Notes: generated by a model not told the origin, from the letters alone. Positions 1 to 9,470 are shown, numbered from the stretch's first letter. The stretch is 64,000 nt of DNA from Mesorhizobium sp. B1-1-8 (GCF_006442795.2 NZ_CP083956.1:124001-188000), one strand, 5' to 3'. Made by a program: numbers and translations.

Positions 1-1557
1 GACGGGCAGCAGGCCGGTCGCTAATTCCTTGCCCAGTTCCACGCCCCACTGGTCGAAGGAATTGATGTTGAACAGCGTGCCCTCGACGAAGACGCGGTGC
101 TCGTAAAGCGCGATCAGCCGGCCGAGCGTGCGCGGGTCGAGCTTTCTGTAAAGAATGGTCACCGAGGGGCGGTCGCCCGAAAACACCCGATGCGGCGCGA
201 TGCGATCGACATCGGCCGGCTTCATGCCCTTGGCCAGCATCTGCGCGCGCGCCTCCTCCAGCGTGCGGCCCTTCATGAAGGCCTCCGACTGCGCCAGGCA
301 ATTGGCGAGCAGAAGATCGTGCTGATGTTTCAGCTCCGGCTCGTGGCCGACTGCCGCGGCCAAAAACTCGACCGGGATGAAGTCGGTGCCCTGGTGCAGC
401 AACTGGAAGAACGCGTGCTGGCCGTTGGTGCCGGGCTCGCCCCAGACCAGCGGGCCGGTCGGCGTGGTGACGGCGCCGCCGTCCAGCGTCACGCTCTTGC
501 CGTTCGATTCCATGTCGAGCTGCTGCAGATAGGCCGGCAGGCGCGACAGGCGTTGATCGTAGGGGATGACGGCGCGGGCCGGGTATTTGCAGACGACCCG
601 GTGCCACCAGCCGATCAGCCCCAGCAGCACCGGCAGGTTCTTGTGCATCGGCGCCGTGCGGAAGTGCTCGTCCATCGCATGCGCGCCGTCGAGGAAGGCG
701 CGGAAATTGCGCGGACCGACGGAAATCATCACCGGCAGGCCGATGGCGCCCCACACCGAATAGCGGCCGCCGACCCAATCCCAGAAGCCGAAGACGCGGT
801 CGGAGGCGATGCCGAATTTCGCCACTAGGTCGAGCGCGGTCGAGACGGCGGCGAAATGCTTGGCGACCGCATCCTTGCCCAAAGCCCTCTCGATCCACTT
901 CCGCGCGGTTTCGGCATTGGTCATCGTCTCGACCGTGGTGAAGGTCTTGGAGGCGATGATGAACAGTGTCGTTTCGGCGGAAAGGCCTTTCAGCGTGTCG
1001 TGAATATGGGCGCCGTCGATGTTGGAAACATAATGGGTCCGCGGCCCGTCATGGTAAGGCGCCAGCGCCAGCGTCACCATGGCCGGGCCGAGATCCGAAC
1101 CGCCAATGCCGATGTTGACGACGTCGGTGATCTTCTTGCCGGTGGCGCCGGCGGCCTTGCCCGAGCGGATGGCATCGGCGAAGGCGCCCATGGCGTCGAG
1201 CACGGCGATGACATCGGCCTTGGTGTCCTGGCCGTCGACAATGATGCTCTTGCCGGTCAGGTTGCGCAACGCCGTGTGCAGCACGGCGCGGCCCTCGGTG
1301 ATGTTGATCTTCTTGCCTTCGAACATGGCGGCGCGGCGGCCTGCGAGGTCGGCCGCGCCGGCGAGCTTTTCAAGCAGGTCCATCGTCTCGGCGTCGACGG
1401 CGCATTTCGACCAGTCGAGCAGAAGATCGCCATCGGTGGCGGAAAATGTCTCGAAGCGCCTGGGATCGGCGGCGAAGGCCTCGCGCATAGTGCCCCTGGC
1501 AGCCGCGCGTTGCTCACGCAAAGCGGCAAGTTGCTTGTCGAAGGAGGACTGATCCAC
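1..1557 (-). CDS. pgi: Glucose-6-phosphate isomerase, 3' end beyond the window
   Basis: Interconverts glucose 6-phosphate and fructose 6-phosphate in the cytoplasm (glycolysis, gluconeogenesis, Entner-Doudoroff/pentose cycling). The 519 codons present begin [13 protein letters not shown] and include the first family signature [13 protein letters not shown] and, at the window edge, the C-terminal signature [13 protein letters not shown], so only about 20 residues should be missing. I chose a GTG start at 1557 because CAGGAG lies about 7 bases upstream and the first in-frame ATG would remove about 20 N-terminal residues. It is divergent from the MocR regulator across a 465-base gap. Identity is secure from the signatures. 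Confidence 0.96.
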   Translation of the reverse strand, partial: MDQSSFDKQLAALREQRAAARGTMREAFAADPRRFETFSATDGDLLLDWSKCAVDAETMDLLEKLAGAADLAGRRAAMFEGKKINITEGRAVLHTALRNLTGKSIIVDGQDTKADVIAVLDAMGAFADAIRSGKAAGATGKKITDVVNIGIGGSDLGPAMVTLALAPYHDGPRTHYVSNIDGAHIHDTLKGLSAETTLFIIASKTFTTVETMTNAETARKWIERALGKDAVAKHFAAVSTALDLVAKFGIASDRVFGFWDWVGGRYSVWGAIGLPVMISVGPRNFRAFLDGAHAMDEHFRTAPMHKNLPVLLGLIGWWHRVVCKYPARAVIPYDQRLSRLPAYLQQLDMESNGKSVTLDGGAVTTPTGPLVWGEPGTNGQHAFFQLLHQGTDFIPVEFLAAAVGHEPELKHQHDLLLANCLAQSEAFMKGRTLEEARAQMLAKGMKPADVDRIAPHRVFSGDRPSVTILYRKLDPRTLGRLIALYEHRVFVEGTLFNINSFDQWGVELGKELATGLLPV

Positions 1558-1773
1558 AGGCGGGCTCCTGGCGGTTTTTGGATTGATCTTAGCAGACCGG
1601 ATGTTTCCGGCGCGTGTCGTCGCGACAATCTATTGAGCCGATTTCGGTTTCGTTCAAGCGCGGCGATGACGCAGTGTCACGCAGCGACGACGCGATGCGT
1701 CGCGCTTATGATGCGCGGTATTGGACGGTGAAGATGGAAGGATCTCACCGTGAGGGTGCTGTGCTCATCGCAC

Positions 1774-1902
1774 CGCGACGACGCTGCGCGTCGCGCCTGG
1801 GCAGTGCCGCGACGATGCTGCGCATCGCGCCTGGGCAGTGCTGCGACGACGCTGCGCGTCGCGCTTGGGCAGTGCCGCGACGATGCTGCGCATCGCGCTT
1901 GA
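1774..1902. repeat. Tandem array of 34-bp hairpin units
   Basis: Three full units and one partial unit of 34 bp (starts 1774, 1808, 1842, 1876). Each carries a 6-bp stem with a TGC loop. The stem alternates between CGACGC/GCGTCG and CGATGC/GCATCG, so the paired bases change together. A related stem (CGACGC, GAT loop, GCGTCG) lies near 1686-1700. There is no spacer diversity as in CRISPR. The array fills the gap between pgi and the MocR gene; the rest of 1558-2022 shows no convincing gene. Confidence 0.85.
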
Positions 1903-2022
1903 TAGATCACTGGCATAAATCCCAGCGATCAGAAAAATTGATTGGCGCAACCCCTTGTGCCACCGATACACTCGAATGGTCCAGCCAAGTGAAAACAGCT
2001 GGCCATCCGAGGAAGATTTCCC

Positions 2023-3516
2023 ATGCCACAGCGCAACGACACGGCCATATGGTCCGGCCTGTTCCGGATTTCGGCCGAATCCGGCCAGACCCTCCAGGCA
2101 CAGATCCGCCAGGCGATCGTCGCGGCCATTCTCGACCGGCAGATCGCCGCTTCGATGCCGCTGCCGTCATGCCGGATTTTGGCGGAGAAACTTGGCGTCG
2201 CCCGCGGCACGGTGGTGCTGGCCTTCCAGCAGCTGGTCGACCAGGGCTTCCTGGTGGCACGCGAGCGGCGCGGCCATTTCGTCAATCCGGACGTGCTGGC
2301 CACCCCCGCCAAGCCGCACCAGAAGGCGCCCGACCAGCAGAACGAGATCGACTGGAAGGCGCGCCGGCAGATCGCTGCCAGCGACATGCCGCCGCCGGCC
2401 AAGCACGACAACTGGATCAAGTCCTCCTATCCGTTCGTCTACGGCCAGTTCGACCCGGCGCTGTTCCCGACCGCCGAGTGGCGCGAATGCAACCGCATGG
2501 CGCTGGCGGTGCTGGAGATCCGCAACTGGGCGTCCGACATGGTCGACCGCGACGATCCGCTGCTGATCGAGCAGATCCAGGCGCGGCTGCTACCGCGGCG
2601 CGGGATCTTCGCCAACCCGGACGAGATCATCGTCACGCTGGGCGCCCAGAACGCGCTCTATATGCTCGCCACACTGCTGATGACCAAGGGCTCGAAAGTG
2701 GCGATGGAAGACCCCGGCTATCCGGATGCCCGCTCGATCTTCCGGCTCGCCGGCGCCGACATCCAGCCGGTTCCGGTCGATCACTCCGGCATCGTGACCT
2801 CCGCAATCCCGCAGGATTCCGGCTTTGTCTTCGTCACACCGAGCCACCATTGCCCGACCATGGTGCCGCTGTCGGCGGAGCGGCGGCAGGATCTGCTGGC
2901 GCGGGCCAATCGCCACAATCAGATCATCATCGAGGACGGCTATGACAGCCAGCTTCTCGACGAGGCGCCGCAGCAGGCGTTGAAGAGCCTCGATCGCTCG
3001 GGCCGCGTCATCTATGTCGGATCGATGTCGAAGACGCTGGCTCCGGGCCTTCGGCTTGGCTACATCGTCGCCTCGGCGGGGCTGATCGCGGAGCTGCGCG
3101 CGCTGCGCCGCTTCATGCTCAGACACCCGCCGGCGAACAACCAGCGCGCGGTGGCGCTGTTCCTGTCGCTCGGCCATCATGAGGCGCTGGTGCGCAGGCT
3201 GTCGGCTGCCTTCGACGAGCGGCGCAAGCGGCTGGTCCATGCGATTTCGGCGTTCCTGCCAGAGTGGCGCTCGACCGATTCGGCCGGCGGCACATCGCTG
3301 TGGCTGGAAGGGCCGCGCGGCACCGATTCGCGAGGTTTGGCCGAAGCGGCCGCTTCGCGCAGCGTCATCATCGAGCCCGGCGACCGCTTCTTCGACCGCA
3401 GCGAAAAGCCCTCGCGTTTCATGCGTTTGGGCATCTCGTCGATCTCGCTGCAGCACATCGAGCCCGGCATCCGCGAGCTCGCCACAGCCGCCGGCCGCAG
3501 GCCCGCCGCGGCCTGA
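2023..3516 (+). CDS. MocR/PdxR-type GntR regulator with aminotransferase domain
   Basis: 497-residue transcription factor. Residues about 15-90 form a GntR winged helix (LAEKLGVARGTVVLAFQQL). Residues about 130-490 form a class I aminotransferase fold used as effector domain, with the pyridoxal-phosphate lysine at about 337 in SMSKTLAPGLRLGY and the DGYDSQ motif near 305. The start follows GAGGAAG at a normal distance. The usual TPSHQ-like segment reads TPSHHCPTM here. MocR proteins normally sense PLP or an amine/amino acid and control a neighbouring gene. The next gene downstream is an MttB-type methyltransferase, but a strong terminator separates them, so any control would act from a separate promoter. 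The ligand is unknown. Confidence 0.9.
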   Translation: MPQRNDTAIWSGLFRISAESGQTLQAQIRQAIVAAILDRQIAASMPLPSCRILAEKLGVARGTVVLAFQQLVDQGFLVARERRGHFVNPDVLATPAKPHQKAPDQQNEIDWKARRQIAASDMPPPAKHDNWIKSSYPFVYGQFDPALFPTAEWRECNRMALAVLEIRNWASDMVDRDDPLLIEQIQARLLPRRGIFANPDEIIVTLGAQNALYMLATLLMTKGSKVAMEDPGYPDARSIFRLAGADIQPVPVDHSGIVTSAIPQDSGFVFVTPSHHCPTMVPLSAERRQDLLARANRHNQIIIEDGYDSQLLDEAPQQALKSLDRSGRVIYVGSMSKTLAPGLRLGYIVASAGLIAELRALRRFMLRHPPANNQRAVALFLSLGHHEALVRRLSAAFDERRKRLVHAISAFLPEWRSTDSAGGTSLWLEGPRGTDSRGLAEAAASRSVIIEPGDRFFDRSEKPSRFMRLGISSISLQHIEPGIRELATAAGRRPAAA

Positions 3517-3534
3517 CCGCCAGCCCCATCTCGC

Positions 3535-3569
3535 AAACAGAGCCGGCCTTCGCCGGCTCTGTTTGTTTT
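3535..3569 (+). terminator. Rho-independent terminator after the MocR gene
   Basis: A perfect 13-bp stem (AAACAGAGCCGGC, loop CTTC) is followed by TTTGTTTTG, 18 bases after the MocR stop codon. Confidence 0.9.
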
Positions 3570-3736
3570 GGTGCGACCTCCTTGCTTTAGTATTCTGGCA
3601 TATTCGACGGGATAGGCTGGCTCATAGGCTGTGCCAATGCCGGCGGCATAGTCGGAGCATAAAGGGGATAGGGCAGGCCGATGGTGGACCAACCGCCGCG
3701 CGTCCTGGCCCTGAAAGCTAAAGCGGAGTGCCTCCC

Positions 3737-5344
3737 ATGTCAGTGGCTCTTGAGAAGCAGGATGCGGCTCTTAGGCAGGATACGTCTGGCGACCAGCGTT
3801 CGCGGCGGTCCGGCGGGCGCGAGGCGCGCCGCGCGATGCGGGCGGCGCCGCTTGCCGACGATATCCGCCCTGTGCGCGCCGGTCTCGAGGGCGGCAGCTA
3901 CGGACCGCTCAGCGAGAACGACCGCGAGCGCATCCACGAAGCGGTGCTGACGCTGCTGGAGACGGTGGGCTTTGCCAACGCCATTCCTTCCTGCATCGAG
4001 GCGCTGACCCGGGTCGGCGGCATCTATGGCGATGACGGCCGCATCCGCCTGCCGCGCGCCTTGGTGCTCGACACCATCAAGAAGGCAGCGCGCAACTTCA
4101 CCCTCCATGGCCAGGATCCCAGGCACGACATGCTGATCCAGGGCAAACGCGTGCATTACGGCACGGCGGGTGCTGCCGTGCATCTGGTCGACGTCGAGAA
4201 GCGCGAATATCGCGAGTCGCTGCTGCAGGATCTCTACGACGCCGCCCGCCTCGTCGAAGGGCTCGACAACATCCATTTCTTCCAGCGCACGATGGTGCCG
4301 CGCGACGTCCCCGATCCGCTCGATATGGATTTCAACACGCTCTATGCCTGCGTGATGGGCACTTCGAAACATGTCGGCACCTCGTTCACGGTGCGCGAGA
4401 ACGTCAAGCCGGCGCTGGAGATGCTCTACGCGATTGCCGGCGGCGAGGAGAATTTCCGGGCGCGGCCATTCGTGTCGAACTCGAACTGCTTCGTGGTGCC
4501 GCCGATGAAATTCGCCGAGGACGCCTGCGGCGTGCTCGAAGCATGCGTCGAGGGCGGCATTCCGATCCTGCTTCTGTCGGCCGGCCAGGCCGGCGCCACG
4601 GCGCCCGCGGCAATTGCCGGCGCCGTCGTGCAGGCGGTCGCCGAGGTGCTGATGGGCCTCGTCTATGTCAACGCCATCAAGCCCGGCCATCCGGCGATCT
4701 TCGGCACCTGGCCGTTCGTGTCCGACCTCAGGACCGGCGCCATGTCCGGCGGCTCGGCCGAACAGGCCGTGCTGACCGCCGCCTGCGCGCAGATGGCGCA
4801 GTTCTACGATTTGCCGGGCGGGTCGGCGGCCGGCATGACGGATTCCAAACTGCCCGACATCCAATCGGGTTACGAGAAGGGCATCACCGATGTCATGGCG
4901 GGCCTGGCCGGTCTCAACCTGGTCTACGAATCGGCTGGCATGCACGCCTCGCTGCTCGGCTTCTGCCTGGAAAGCCTGATCATCGACAACGACATGCTCG
5001 GCCACTGCCTGCGCTGCGTGCGCGGTATCGAGGTGACCGACGAGGCACTGTCGATCGACACCATCGCCGATGTCTGCCTGCGGGGCCCCGGCCATTATCT
5101 CGGCAACGAGCAGACGCTAAGGCTGATGCAGACCGAGTATTTCTATCCCGCCGTCGGCGACCGCTTCTCGCCCAAGGAATGGAACGAGAAGGGCCGGCCC
5201 GACATATTGCAGCGGGCGATCGCCGAAAAGAAACGCGTGCTGGCCGAGCGTTTTCCGCGGCATGTATCGCGGCTCGTCGACGACAAATTGCGCGCCCGTT
5301 TCGGCGAGATGATCAAGCTGCCGCGCAACAAGATGGGCGGCTGA
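3737..5344 (+). CDS. MttB-family (non-pyrrolysine) trimethylamine/betaine methyltransferase homologue
   Basis: 535-residue member of the trimethylamine methyltransferase family. Archaeal MttB uses an in-frame amber codon for pyrrolysine. This frame is open throughout with no amber codon, so it belongs to the non-Pyl branch, whose characterised members demethylate glycine betaine and other quaternary amines with a corrinoid protein. Family regions include the central stretch HVGTSFTVRENVKPA and the C-terminal stretch around AGMHASLLGF. I prefer the ATG at 3737, 8 bases after GGAG, to an upstream GTG at 3728. No corrinoid protein or activase gene is adjacent, so the methyl acceptor must be encoded elsewhere or the function differs. 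It runs convergent to the next gene, with 9 bases between the stops. Confidence 0.85.
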   Translation: MSVALEKQDAALRQDTSGDQRSRRSGGREARRAMRAAPLADDIRPVRAGLEGGSYGPLSENDRERIHEAVLTLLETVGFANAIPSCIEALTRVGGIYGDDGRIRLPRALVLDTIKKAARNFTLHGQDPRHDMLIQGKRVHYGTAGAAVHLVDVEKREYRESLLQDLYDAARLVEGLDNIHFFQRTMVPRDVPDPLDMDFNTLYACVMGTSKHVGTSFTVRENVKPALEMLYAIAGGEENFRARPFVSNSNCFVVPPMKFAEDACGVLEACVEGGIPILLLSAGQAGATAPAAIAGAVVQAVAEVLMGLVYVNAIKPGHPAIFGTWPFVSDLRTGAMSGGSAEQAVLTAACAQMAQFYDLPGGSAAGMTDSKLPDIQSGYEKGITDVMAGLAGLNLVYESAGMHASLLGFCLESLIIDNDMLGHCLRCVRGIEVTDEALSIDTIADVCLRGPGHYLGNEQTLRLMQTEYFYPAVGDRFSPKEWNEKGRPDILQRAIAEKKRVLAERFPRHVSRLVDDKLRARFGEMIKLPRNKMGG

Positions 5345-5353
5345 ACTCGGCGA

Positions 5354-5752
5354 TCATTCCGCCGTCAGCCTGTAGCGCTCGACGACCTCGGCGCTGATCA
5401 GCTTCGCATGCAGTGTCATCAGCACGATCTGCGCGTCGAAACTGTCGCCGGTTTCGAGCGCGGCCTCGATGCGGCGCTCGGCATCCAGCGTCGGCTGCTC
5501 GCCATTGGCCCGTTCGAAGGTTTCCGGCCCGGCGATGCAATAGCTGCACAATTGCGCCACCGACGCATAGGCCTGTGGCGGCGGCTCTTCCGGCCAGCGG
5601 TCGTGCATCAAATTGACGATGGTGAGCTTCACGCCCTCCGGCACCAGGGCCGGATGCAGGTCGGCCTTGCGCAGAGCATCGTCGAGCTGGCGCAGGTCGC
5701 CCGAGCGGCCGAATATGCCGAGGAAGCCAAGGGAAGAGCGTCGCGCAGTCAT
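5354..5752 (-). CDS. Conserved protein of unknown function, 132 aa
   Basis: A small soluble protein starting MTARRSSLGFLGIF, with no signal peptide or membrane segment. It contains two cysteines close together (CSYC near residue 70) and an acidic, helix-rich C-terminal half. Codon-position pattern and a plausible size support it as real, and it occupies the strand facing the MttB-type gene. I do not recognise the family. The CxxC pair could bind a metal or be structural, but nothing else here identifies a function. Confidence 0.6.
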   Translation of the reverse strand: MTARRSSLGFLGIFGRSGDLRQLDDALRKADLHPALVPEGVKLTIVNLMHDRWPEEPPPQAYASVAQLCSYCIAGPETFERANGEQPTLDAERRIEAALETGDSFDAQIVLMTLHAKLISAEVVERYRLTAE

Positions 5753-5808
5753 GATGGTCTCACCGTTGTGCAGGACCTTATCTGTAGGTCCGGTGCGATC
5801 GAAACAAG

Positions 5809-5846
5809 AAGGGCGGCCTGCCGCGCCGGCAAGCCGCCCCTTGATT
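5809..5846 (-). terminator. Terminator of the dehydratase gene
   Basis: Read on the minus strand, GGGGCGGC pairs with GCCGCCC around an inner TTGCCG/CGGCAG stem and is followed by TTCTTGTTT. It lies just beyond the stop codon of the dehydratase at 5861. Confidence 0.7.
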
Positions 5847-5860
5847 TTCGCCGACCGCGC

Positions 5861-7669
5861 TCAGTGATTGTCGCGCGGCACGCCGCTGGTATGGGCGACG
5901 TCCTGGTATTTCACCGCCGGCTTCAGCACCATGCCTGCCGAGAACTGATCGACCATGCCGCGCTGGATCTCCTGCCATGGCGTCTGGTGCTTGGGGTAGT
6001 GATAGCCGCCCTGGCTTTCGAGTTCGGTCCGCCGCCTGGCGAGTTCTTCGTCGCTGATCAAGATGTTGGCTGTGGCTTTGCGCAGATCGATGCGGACGCG
6101 GTCGCCGGTCTTGAGCAGCGCCAGGCCGCCGCCGACTGCTGCTTCCGGCGAGGCGTTGAGGATCGACGGCGAGCCGGACGTGCCCGACTGGCGGCCGTCG
6201 CCAATGCAAGCCAGCGAATGGATGCCCTTCTTGATGAGGTAGGCTGGCGGCTGCATGTTGACGACCTCGGCGCCACCCGGATAGCCGACCGGACCGGCGC
6301 CGCGCATGAACAGGATGGTGTGCTCGTCTATGCCCTGCGCCGGATCGTCGATGCGGGCGTGGTAGTCCTCCGGTCCGTCGAAGACCATGGCGTTACCCTC
6401 GAAGGCCTCCGGGTCGTTCGGGTTGGACAGATAGCGCTCGCGGAATTCAGGCGAAATGCCACTCATCTTCATGATCGCGGAATCGAACAGATTGCCCTTG
6501 AAGTTGATGAAGCCGGCATTGGCCTTCAGCGGCTTGTCGACGCTGCGGATGACGTCGGAATTCTCGTTGACGGCACCGCTGCAATTGTCGCCGATGGTCT
6601 TGCCGTTGGCGGTCATGGCATCGGGATGCGGCAAACGCCCAGCCTTCATGAGTTCGGCCACCACCGCGGGCACGCCACCGGCATGGTGATAGTCCTCGCC
6701 GAGATATTCGCCGGACGGCTGCAGATTGACGATCAGCGGCACCTCGAGACCGATCTTCTGCCAGTCGTCATTGTCGAGCGGCACGCCGAGATGGCGGGCG
6801 ATCGCATTGAGGTGGATCGGCGCATTGGTCGAGCCGCCGATGGCCGAGTTGACGACGATGGCGTTTTCGAAAGCCTTGCGGGTCATGATATCGGACGGCT
6901 TCAGGTCTTCATGCACCATGTCGACGATGCGTTTTCCCGTCTCGTAGGCGACCTGGCCGCGCTCGCGATAGGGCGCGGGGATGGCGGCCGAACCCGGCAA
7001 TTGCATGCCGAGCGCCTCGGCCAGCGAGTTCATCGTGGTGGCGGTGCCCATGGTGTTGCAGTAGCCGGTGGACGGCGCCGACGAGGCGACGATATCCATG
7101 AACTCGTCATAGTCGATTTCGCCGGCCGACAGGCGCTGGCGCGATTCCCAGACGATAGTGCCGGAGCCGGTGCGCTTGCCCTTGTGCCAGCCGTTGAGCA
7201 TCGGGCCGACCGAAAGCGCGATGGCGGGAATGTTGACGGTGGCCGCCGCCATCAGCAAGGCGGGCGTGGTCTTGTCGCAGCCGATGGTGAGCACGACGCC
7301 GTCGAGCGGATAGCCGTAGAGCACCTCGACCAGGCTGAGATAGGCAAGGTTGCGGTCGAGCGCCGCGGTCGGGCGCTTGCCGGTCTCCTGGATCGGATGG
7401 CAGGGGAATTCGAAGGGAATGCCGCCCATCGATACGATGCCTTCGCGCACGCGCTTGGCGAGCTCGATATGATGCCGGTTGCAGGGCGACAGGTCAGAGC
7501 CGGTCTGGGCGATGCCGATCAGCGGCTTGCCCGACATCAGCTCGGCGCGGGTCAACCCGTAATTCAGGTAGCGCTCGAGATAGAGCGCCGTCATGCCCGG
7601 ATTGTCGGGATTGTCGAACCACTCCTGCGAGCGAAATTTTTTCTTGTCTGTCGGGGCGCCGGCCATCAT
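5861..7669 (-). CDS. IlvD/Edd-family sugar-acid dehydratase (arabonate/xylonate type)
   Basis: 602-residue dehydratase of the IlvD/Edd superfamily, which removes water from aldonic acids to give 2-keto-3-deoxy acids. Three cysteines at positions 63, 131 and 204 have the same spacing (68 and 73) as the [2Fe-2S] ligands reported for the L-arabinonate dehydratase of Rhizobium leguminosarum (59, 127, 200), pointing to pentonate dehydratases rather than biosynthetic IlvD. The true ilvD lies at 43826. The start is ATGATG at 7669/7666, with GGAG 3 or 6 bases upstream. Longer in-frame extensions have no ribosome site. A perfect 15-bp palindrome sits immediately upstream, suggesting substrate-inducible control. 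The exact substrate is uncertain. Confidence 0.85.
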   Translation of the reverse strand: MMAGAPTDKKKFRSQEWFDNPDNPGMTALYLERYLNYGLTRAELMSGKPLIGIAQTGSDLSPCNRHHIELAKRVREGIVSMGGIPFEFPCHPIQETGKRPTAALDRNLAYLSLVEVLYGYPLDGVVLTIGCDKTTPALLMAAATVNIPAIALSVGPMLNGWHKGKRTGSGTIVWESRQRLSAGEIDYDEFMDIVASSAPSTGYCNTMGTATTMNSLAEALGMQLPGSAAIPAPYRERGQVAYETGKRIVDMVHEDLKPSDIMTRKAFENAIVVNSAIGGSTNAPIHLNAIARHLGVPLDNDDWQKIGLEVPLIVNLQPSGEYLGEDYHHAGGVPAVVAELMKAGRLPHPDAMTANGKTIGDNCSGAVNENSDVIRSVDKPLKANAGFINFKGNLFDSAIMKMSGISPEFRERYLSNPNDPEAFEGNAMVFDGPEDYHARIDDPAQGIDEHTILFMRGAGPVGYPGGAEVVNMQPPAYLIKKGIHSLACIGDGRQSGTSGSPSILNASPEAAVGGGLALLKTGDRVRIDLRKATANILISDEELARRRTELESQGGYHYPKHQTPWQEIQRGMVDQFSAGMVLKPAVKYQDVAHTSGVPRDNH

Positions 7670-7678
7670 GGTCTCCGT

Positions 7679-7693
7679 ATTTGTATGACAAAT
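7679..7693. promoter_or_regulatory. Candidate GntR-type operator of the dehydratase
   Basis: ATTTGT-ATG-ACAAAT is a perfect 6+3+6 palindrome 9 bases upstream of the dehydratase start, abutting its ribosome site. TTGT-N3-ACAA cores are common for FadR/FCD-type GntR repressors of sugar-acid genes. A second half-like TATGACAA follows at 7697-7704. No GntR-FCD gene is in the window. Confidence 0.6.
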
Positions 7694-7816
7694 CGATATG
7701 ACAACGCGCCGGTGCAGGCAAGAGGCAGGCGCGGTCCGAACCCGGACTTTGGTGCGATAGACACATATCTGACTGCACGCTAGGACCAACAAGCATCAGT
7801 CGCACGGGAGGTTTTG

Positions 7817-8275
7817 GTGGCTTTGGTGATCGAAGGCGAGGAGCGCATTGCCGCATCCGTGCAAAAAGTTTGGGAAGCCCTCAATGATCCCGAGATCCTG
7901 AAGCAAGCCATCCCCGGCTGCCAAAGCCTCGAAAAGAAATCCGATACCGGGATGGCGGCAACCGTGCTGCTGAAGATCGGGCCGATCAAGGCGACATTCA
8001 ACGGCGAAGTGACGCTGAAGAATCTCAAGCCGCCGCACTCCTACACCATCCAGGGCGAAGGCAAGGGCGGCGTCGCCGGCTTTGCCAAAGGCGGCGCCGA
8101 TGTAACGCTGACCGCCGACGGGGCGGACACGACGATCCTGAAATACGCGGCCAAGGCCGAGGTCGGCGGCAAGATCGCGCAGCTCGGCAGCCGGCTGATC
8201 GAATCGACGTCGAAGAAGCTCGCCGGGCAGTTTTTCTCGACGTTTGGGGAGAAGGTTGGTTCCCCTGCCCCTTGA
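7817..8275 (+). CDS. CoxG/SRPBCC-type protein (carbon monoxide dehydrogenase subunit G family)
   Basis: 152-residue START-like protein with the opening ALVIEGEERIAASVQKVWEAL typical of CoxG, which helps recruit or assemble molybdenum CO dehydrogenase-type hydroxylases at the membrane. Family features include PGCQSL near residue 36 and the glycine-rich GEGKGGVAGFAKGGA segment. Stand-alone relatives occur widely in rhizobia without cox genes, and none is seen here, so the role is open. The start is GTG at 7817, five bases after GGGAGG; a TTG at 7814 is possible. The C-terminus lacks the membrane anchor found in longer CoxG proteins. Confidence 0.8.
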   Translation: MALVIEGEERIAASVQKVWEALNDPEILKQAIPGCQSLEKKSDTGMAATVLLKIGPIKATFNGEVTLKNLKPPHSYTIQGEGKGGVAGFAKGGADVTLTADGADTTILKYAAKAEVGGKIAQLGSRLIESTSKKLAGQFFSTFGEKVGSPAP

Positions 8276-8291
8276 GGAGGGAAAATCCTCG

Positions 8292-9470
8292 CTACTCGAA
8301 GACGATGCTTGGCACCGCCGCTTCGGCCGCACCGCGTTCTTCGTTCACCCTATCCCAGACCTTGGCAGCGATATCGCGATAGATTTTCGCTTCCGCCCCA
8401 TCCGGTTTCGAGACCACCACGGGCGCGCCAGCGTCGGAGCTTTCGCGGATGCCCATCTCAAGCGGCACCTCGCCGAGGAAGGTAACGCCGAGCCGCTCGG
8501 CTTCGCGGCGCGCGCCGCCATGGCCGAAGATGTCGTAGCGCTTGCCGGTGTCGGGCGCGAGGAAGTAGCTCATGTTCTCGACGATGCCGAGCAGCGGCAC
8601 GTCGACCTTCCTGAACATGTTGAGGCCCTTGCGGGCGTCGATCAACGCCAGGTCCTGCGGCGTCGAGACGATGACCGCGCCGGCGAGCGGCACCTGCTGG
8701 GCCATGGTGAGTTGGGCATCGCCGGTGCCGGGCGGCATGTCGACGACGAGCACGTCGAGCGGTCCCCACTCGACCTCGCGCAGCATCTGCGTCAGCGCCG
8801 ACATCACCATCGGGCCGCGCCAGATCATCGGCGTCTCCTCGTCGACGAGGAAGCCCATCGACATCACCTTCAGGCCGTAGTTCTGCATCGGCTTCAGGAC
8901 CTTGCCGTCGACGGTCTGCGGCCGGCCGTGGATGTTGAGCAGCCTCGGCATAGACGGGCCGTAGATGTCGGCGTCGAGCACGCCGACCTTCAGGCCGTTG
9001 GCGGCAAGGCCGAGCGCGAGGTTTACCGCGGTGGTCGACTTGCCGACGCCGCCCTTGCCGGAGGCGACCGCGATGATTGCCTCGATGCCGGGCACGCCGC
9101 GCTTGCCGTGGCTGTGCGAAGCGGGCGCCTGCGGCGCCGGACGCTGTGACGCCGGAGCCGGACGTGGCGGCATTGCTTGCGAAGGCTGGCGCGGCGGGAC
9201 CGGCGCTTCCATGCCGCCGCCCTTCTTCTCGGCCGTCAACGCCACGACCGCGCCGGCGACGCCTGGAATGGCCTTGACCACGCGCTCGGCGGCGGCACGC
9301 AGCGGTTCCATCTCCTGCGCGCGGGCGGCGGGAACAGTGATGGAGAAAAACACCTTGGCATCGGCGATGAAAATCTCGGAGACCATGCCGAGGTCGACGA
9401 TGTTGCCGGTGAAGTCAGGCCCGTTCACCGTTTTCAGGCGTTCGATGACCGATTCCTTGGTGATGGGCAT
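8292..9470 (-). CDS. mrp: Mrp/ApbC-type P-loop Fe-S cluster carrier ATPase
   Basis: 392-residue cytoplasmic ATPase that delivers Fe-S clusters to apoproteins. Residues about 1-85 are a MIP18/DUF59 domain. A proline- and glutamine-rich linker follows to about residue 125. The ATPase carries the deviant Walker A GKGGVGKSTT and the motifs VLDADIYGPSMP and DMPPGTGD. The start at 9470 has GAGGAA upstream; longer frames lack one. The region that in many Mrp proteins contains a CxxC pair (SYFxCPxC) reads SYFLAPDTGKRYD here, so those cluster ligands are absent, as in other alphaproteobacterial homologues as far as I recall. The neighbouring Fe-S-rich formate dehydrogenase and dehydratase are plausible clients, but that is inference. 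Confidence 0.93.
   Translation of the reverse strand: MPITKESVIERLKTVNGPDFTGNIVDLGMVSEIFIADAKVFFSITVPAARAQEMEPLRAAAERVVKAIPGVAGAVVALTAEKKGGGMEAPVPPRQPSQAMPPRPAPASQRPAPQAPASHSHGKRGVPGIEAIIAVASGKGGVGKSTTAVNLALGLAANGLKVGVLDADIYGPSMPRLLNIHGRPQTVDGKVLKPMQNYGLKVMSMGFLVDEETPMIWRGPMVMSALTQMLREVEWGPLDVLVVDMPPGTGDAQLTMAQQVPLAGAVIVSTPQDLALIDARKGLNMFRKVDVPLLGIVENMSYFLAPDTGKRYDIFGHGGARREAERLGVTFLGEVPLEMGIRESSDAGAPVVVSKPDGAEAKIYRDIAAKVWDRVNEERGAAEAAVPSIVFE

Noticed and set aside
1774..1902. CRISPR array
   Set aside because: Units are directly adjacent with no unique spacers and no cas genes.
3728..3736. GTG start for the MttB-type gene
   Set aside because: The GGAG ribosome site would overlap it; the ATG at 3737 has proper spacing.
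5861..7669. A second ilvD for branched-chain amino acids
   Set aside because: The cysteine spacing and start region match pentonate dehydratases; the biosynthetic enzyme is at 43826.
5408..7783. A 791-codon open frame antisense to the dehydratase
   Set aside because: Same kind of high-GC shadow. The opposite strand encodes a complete dehydratase with all three Fe-S cysteines.
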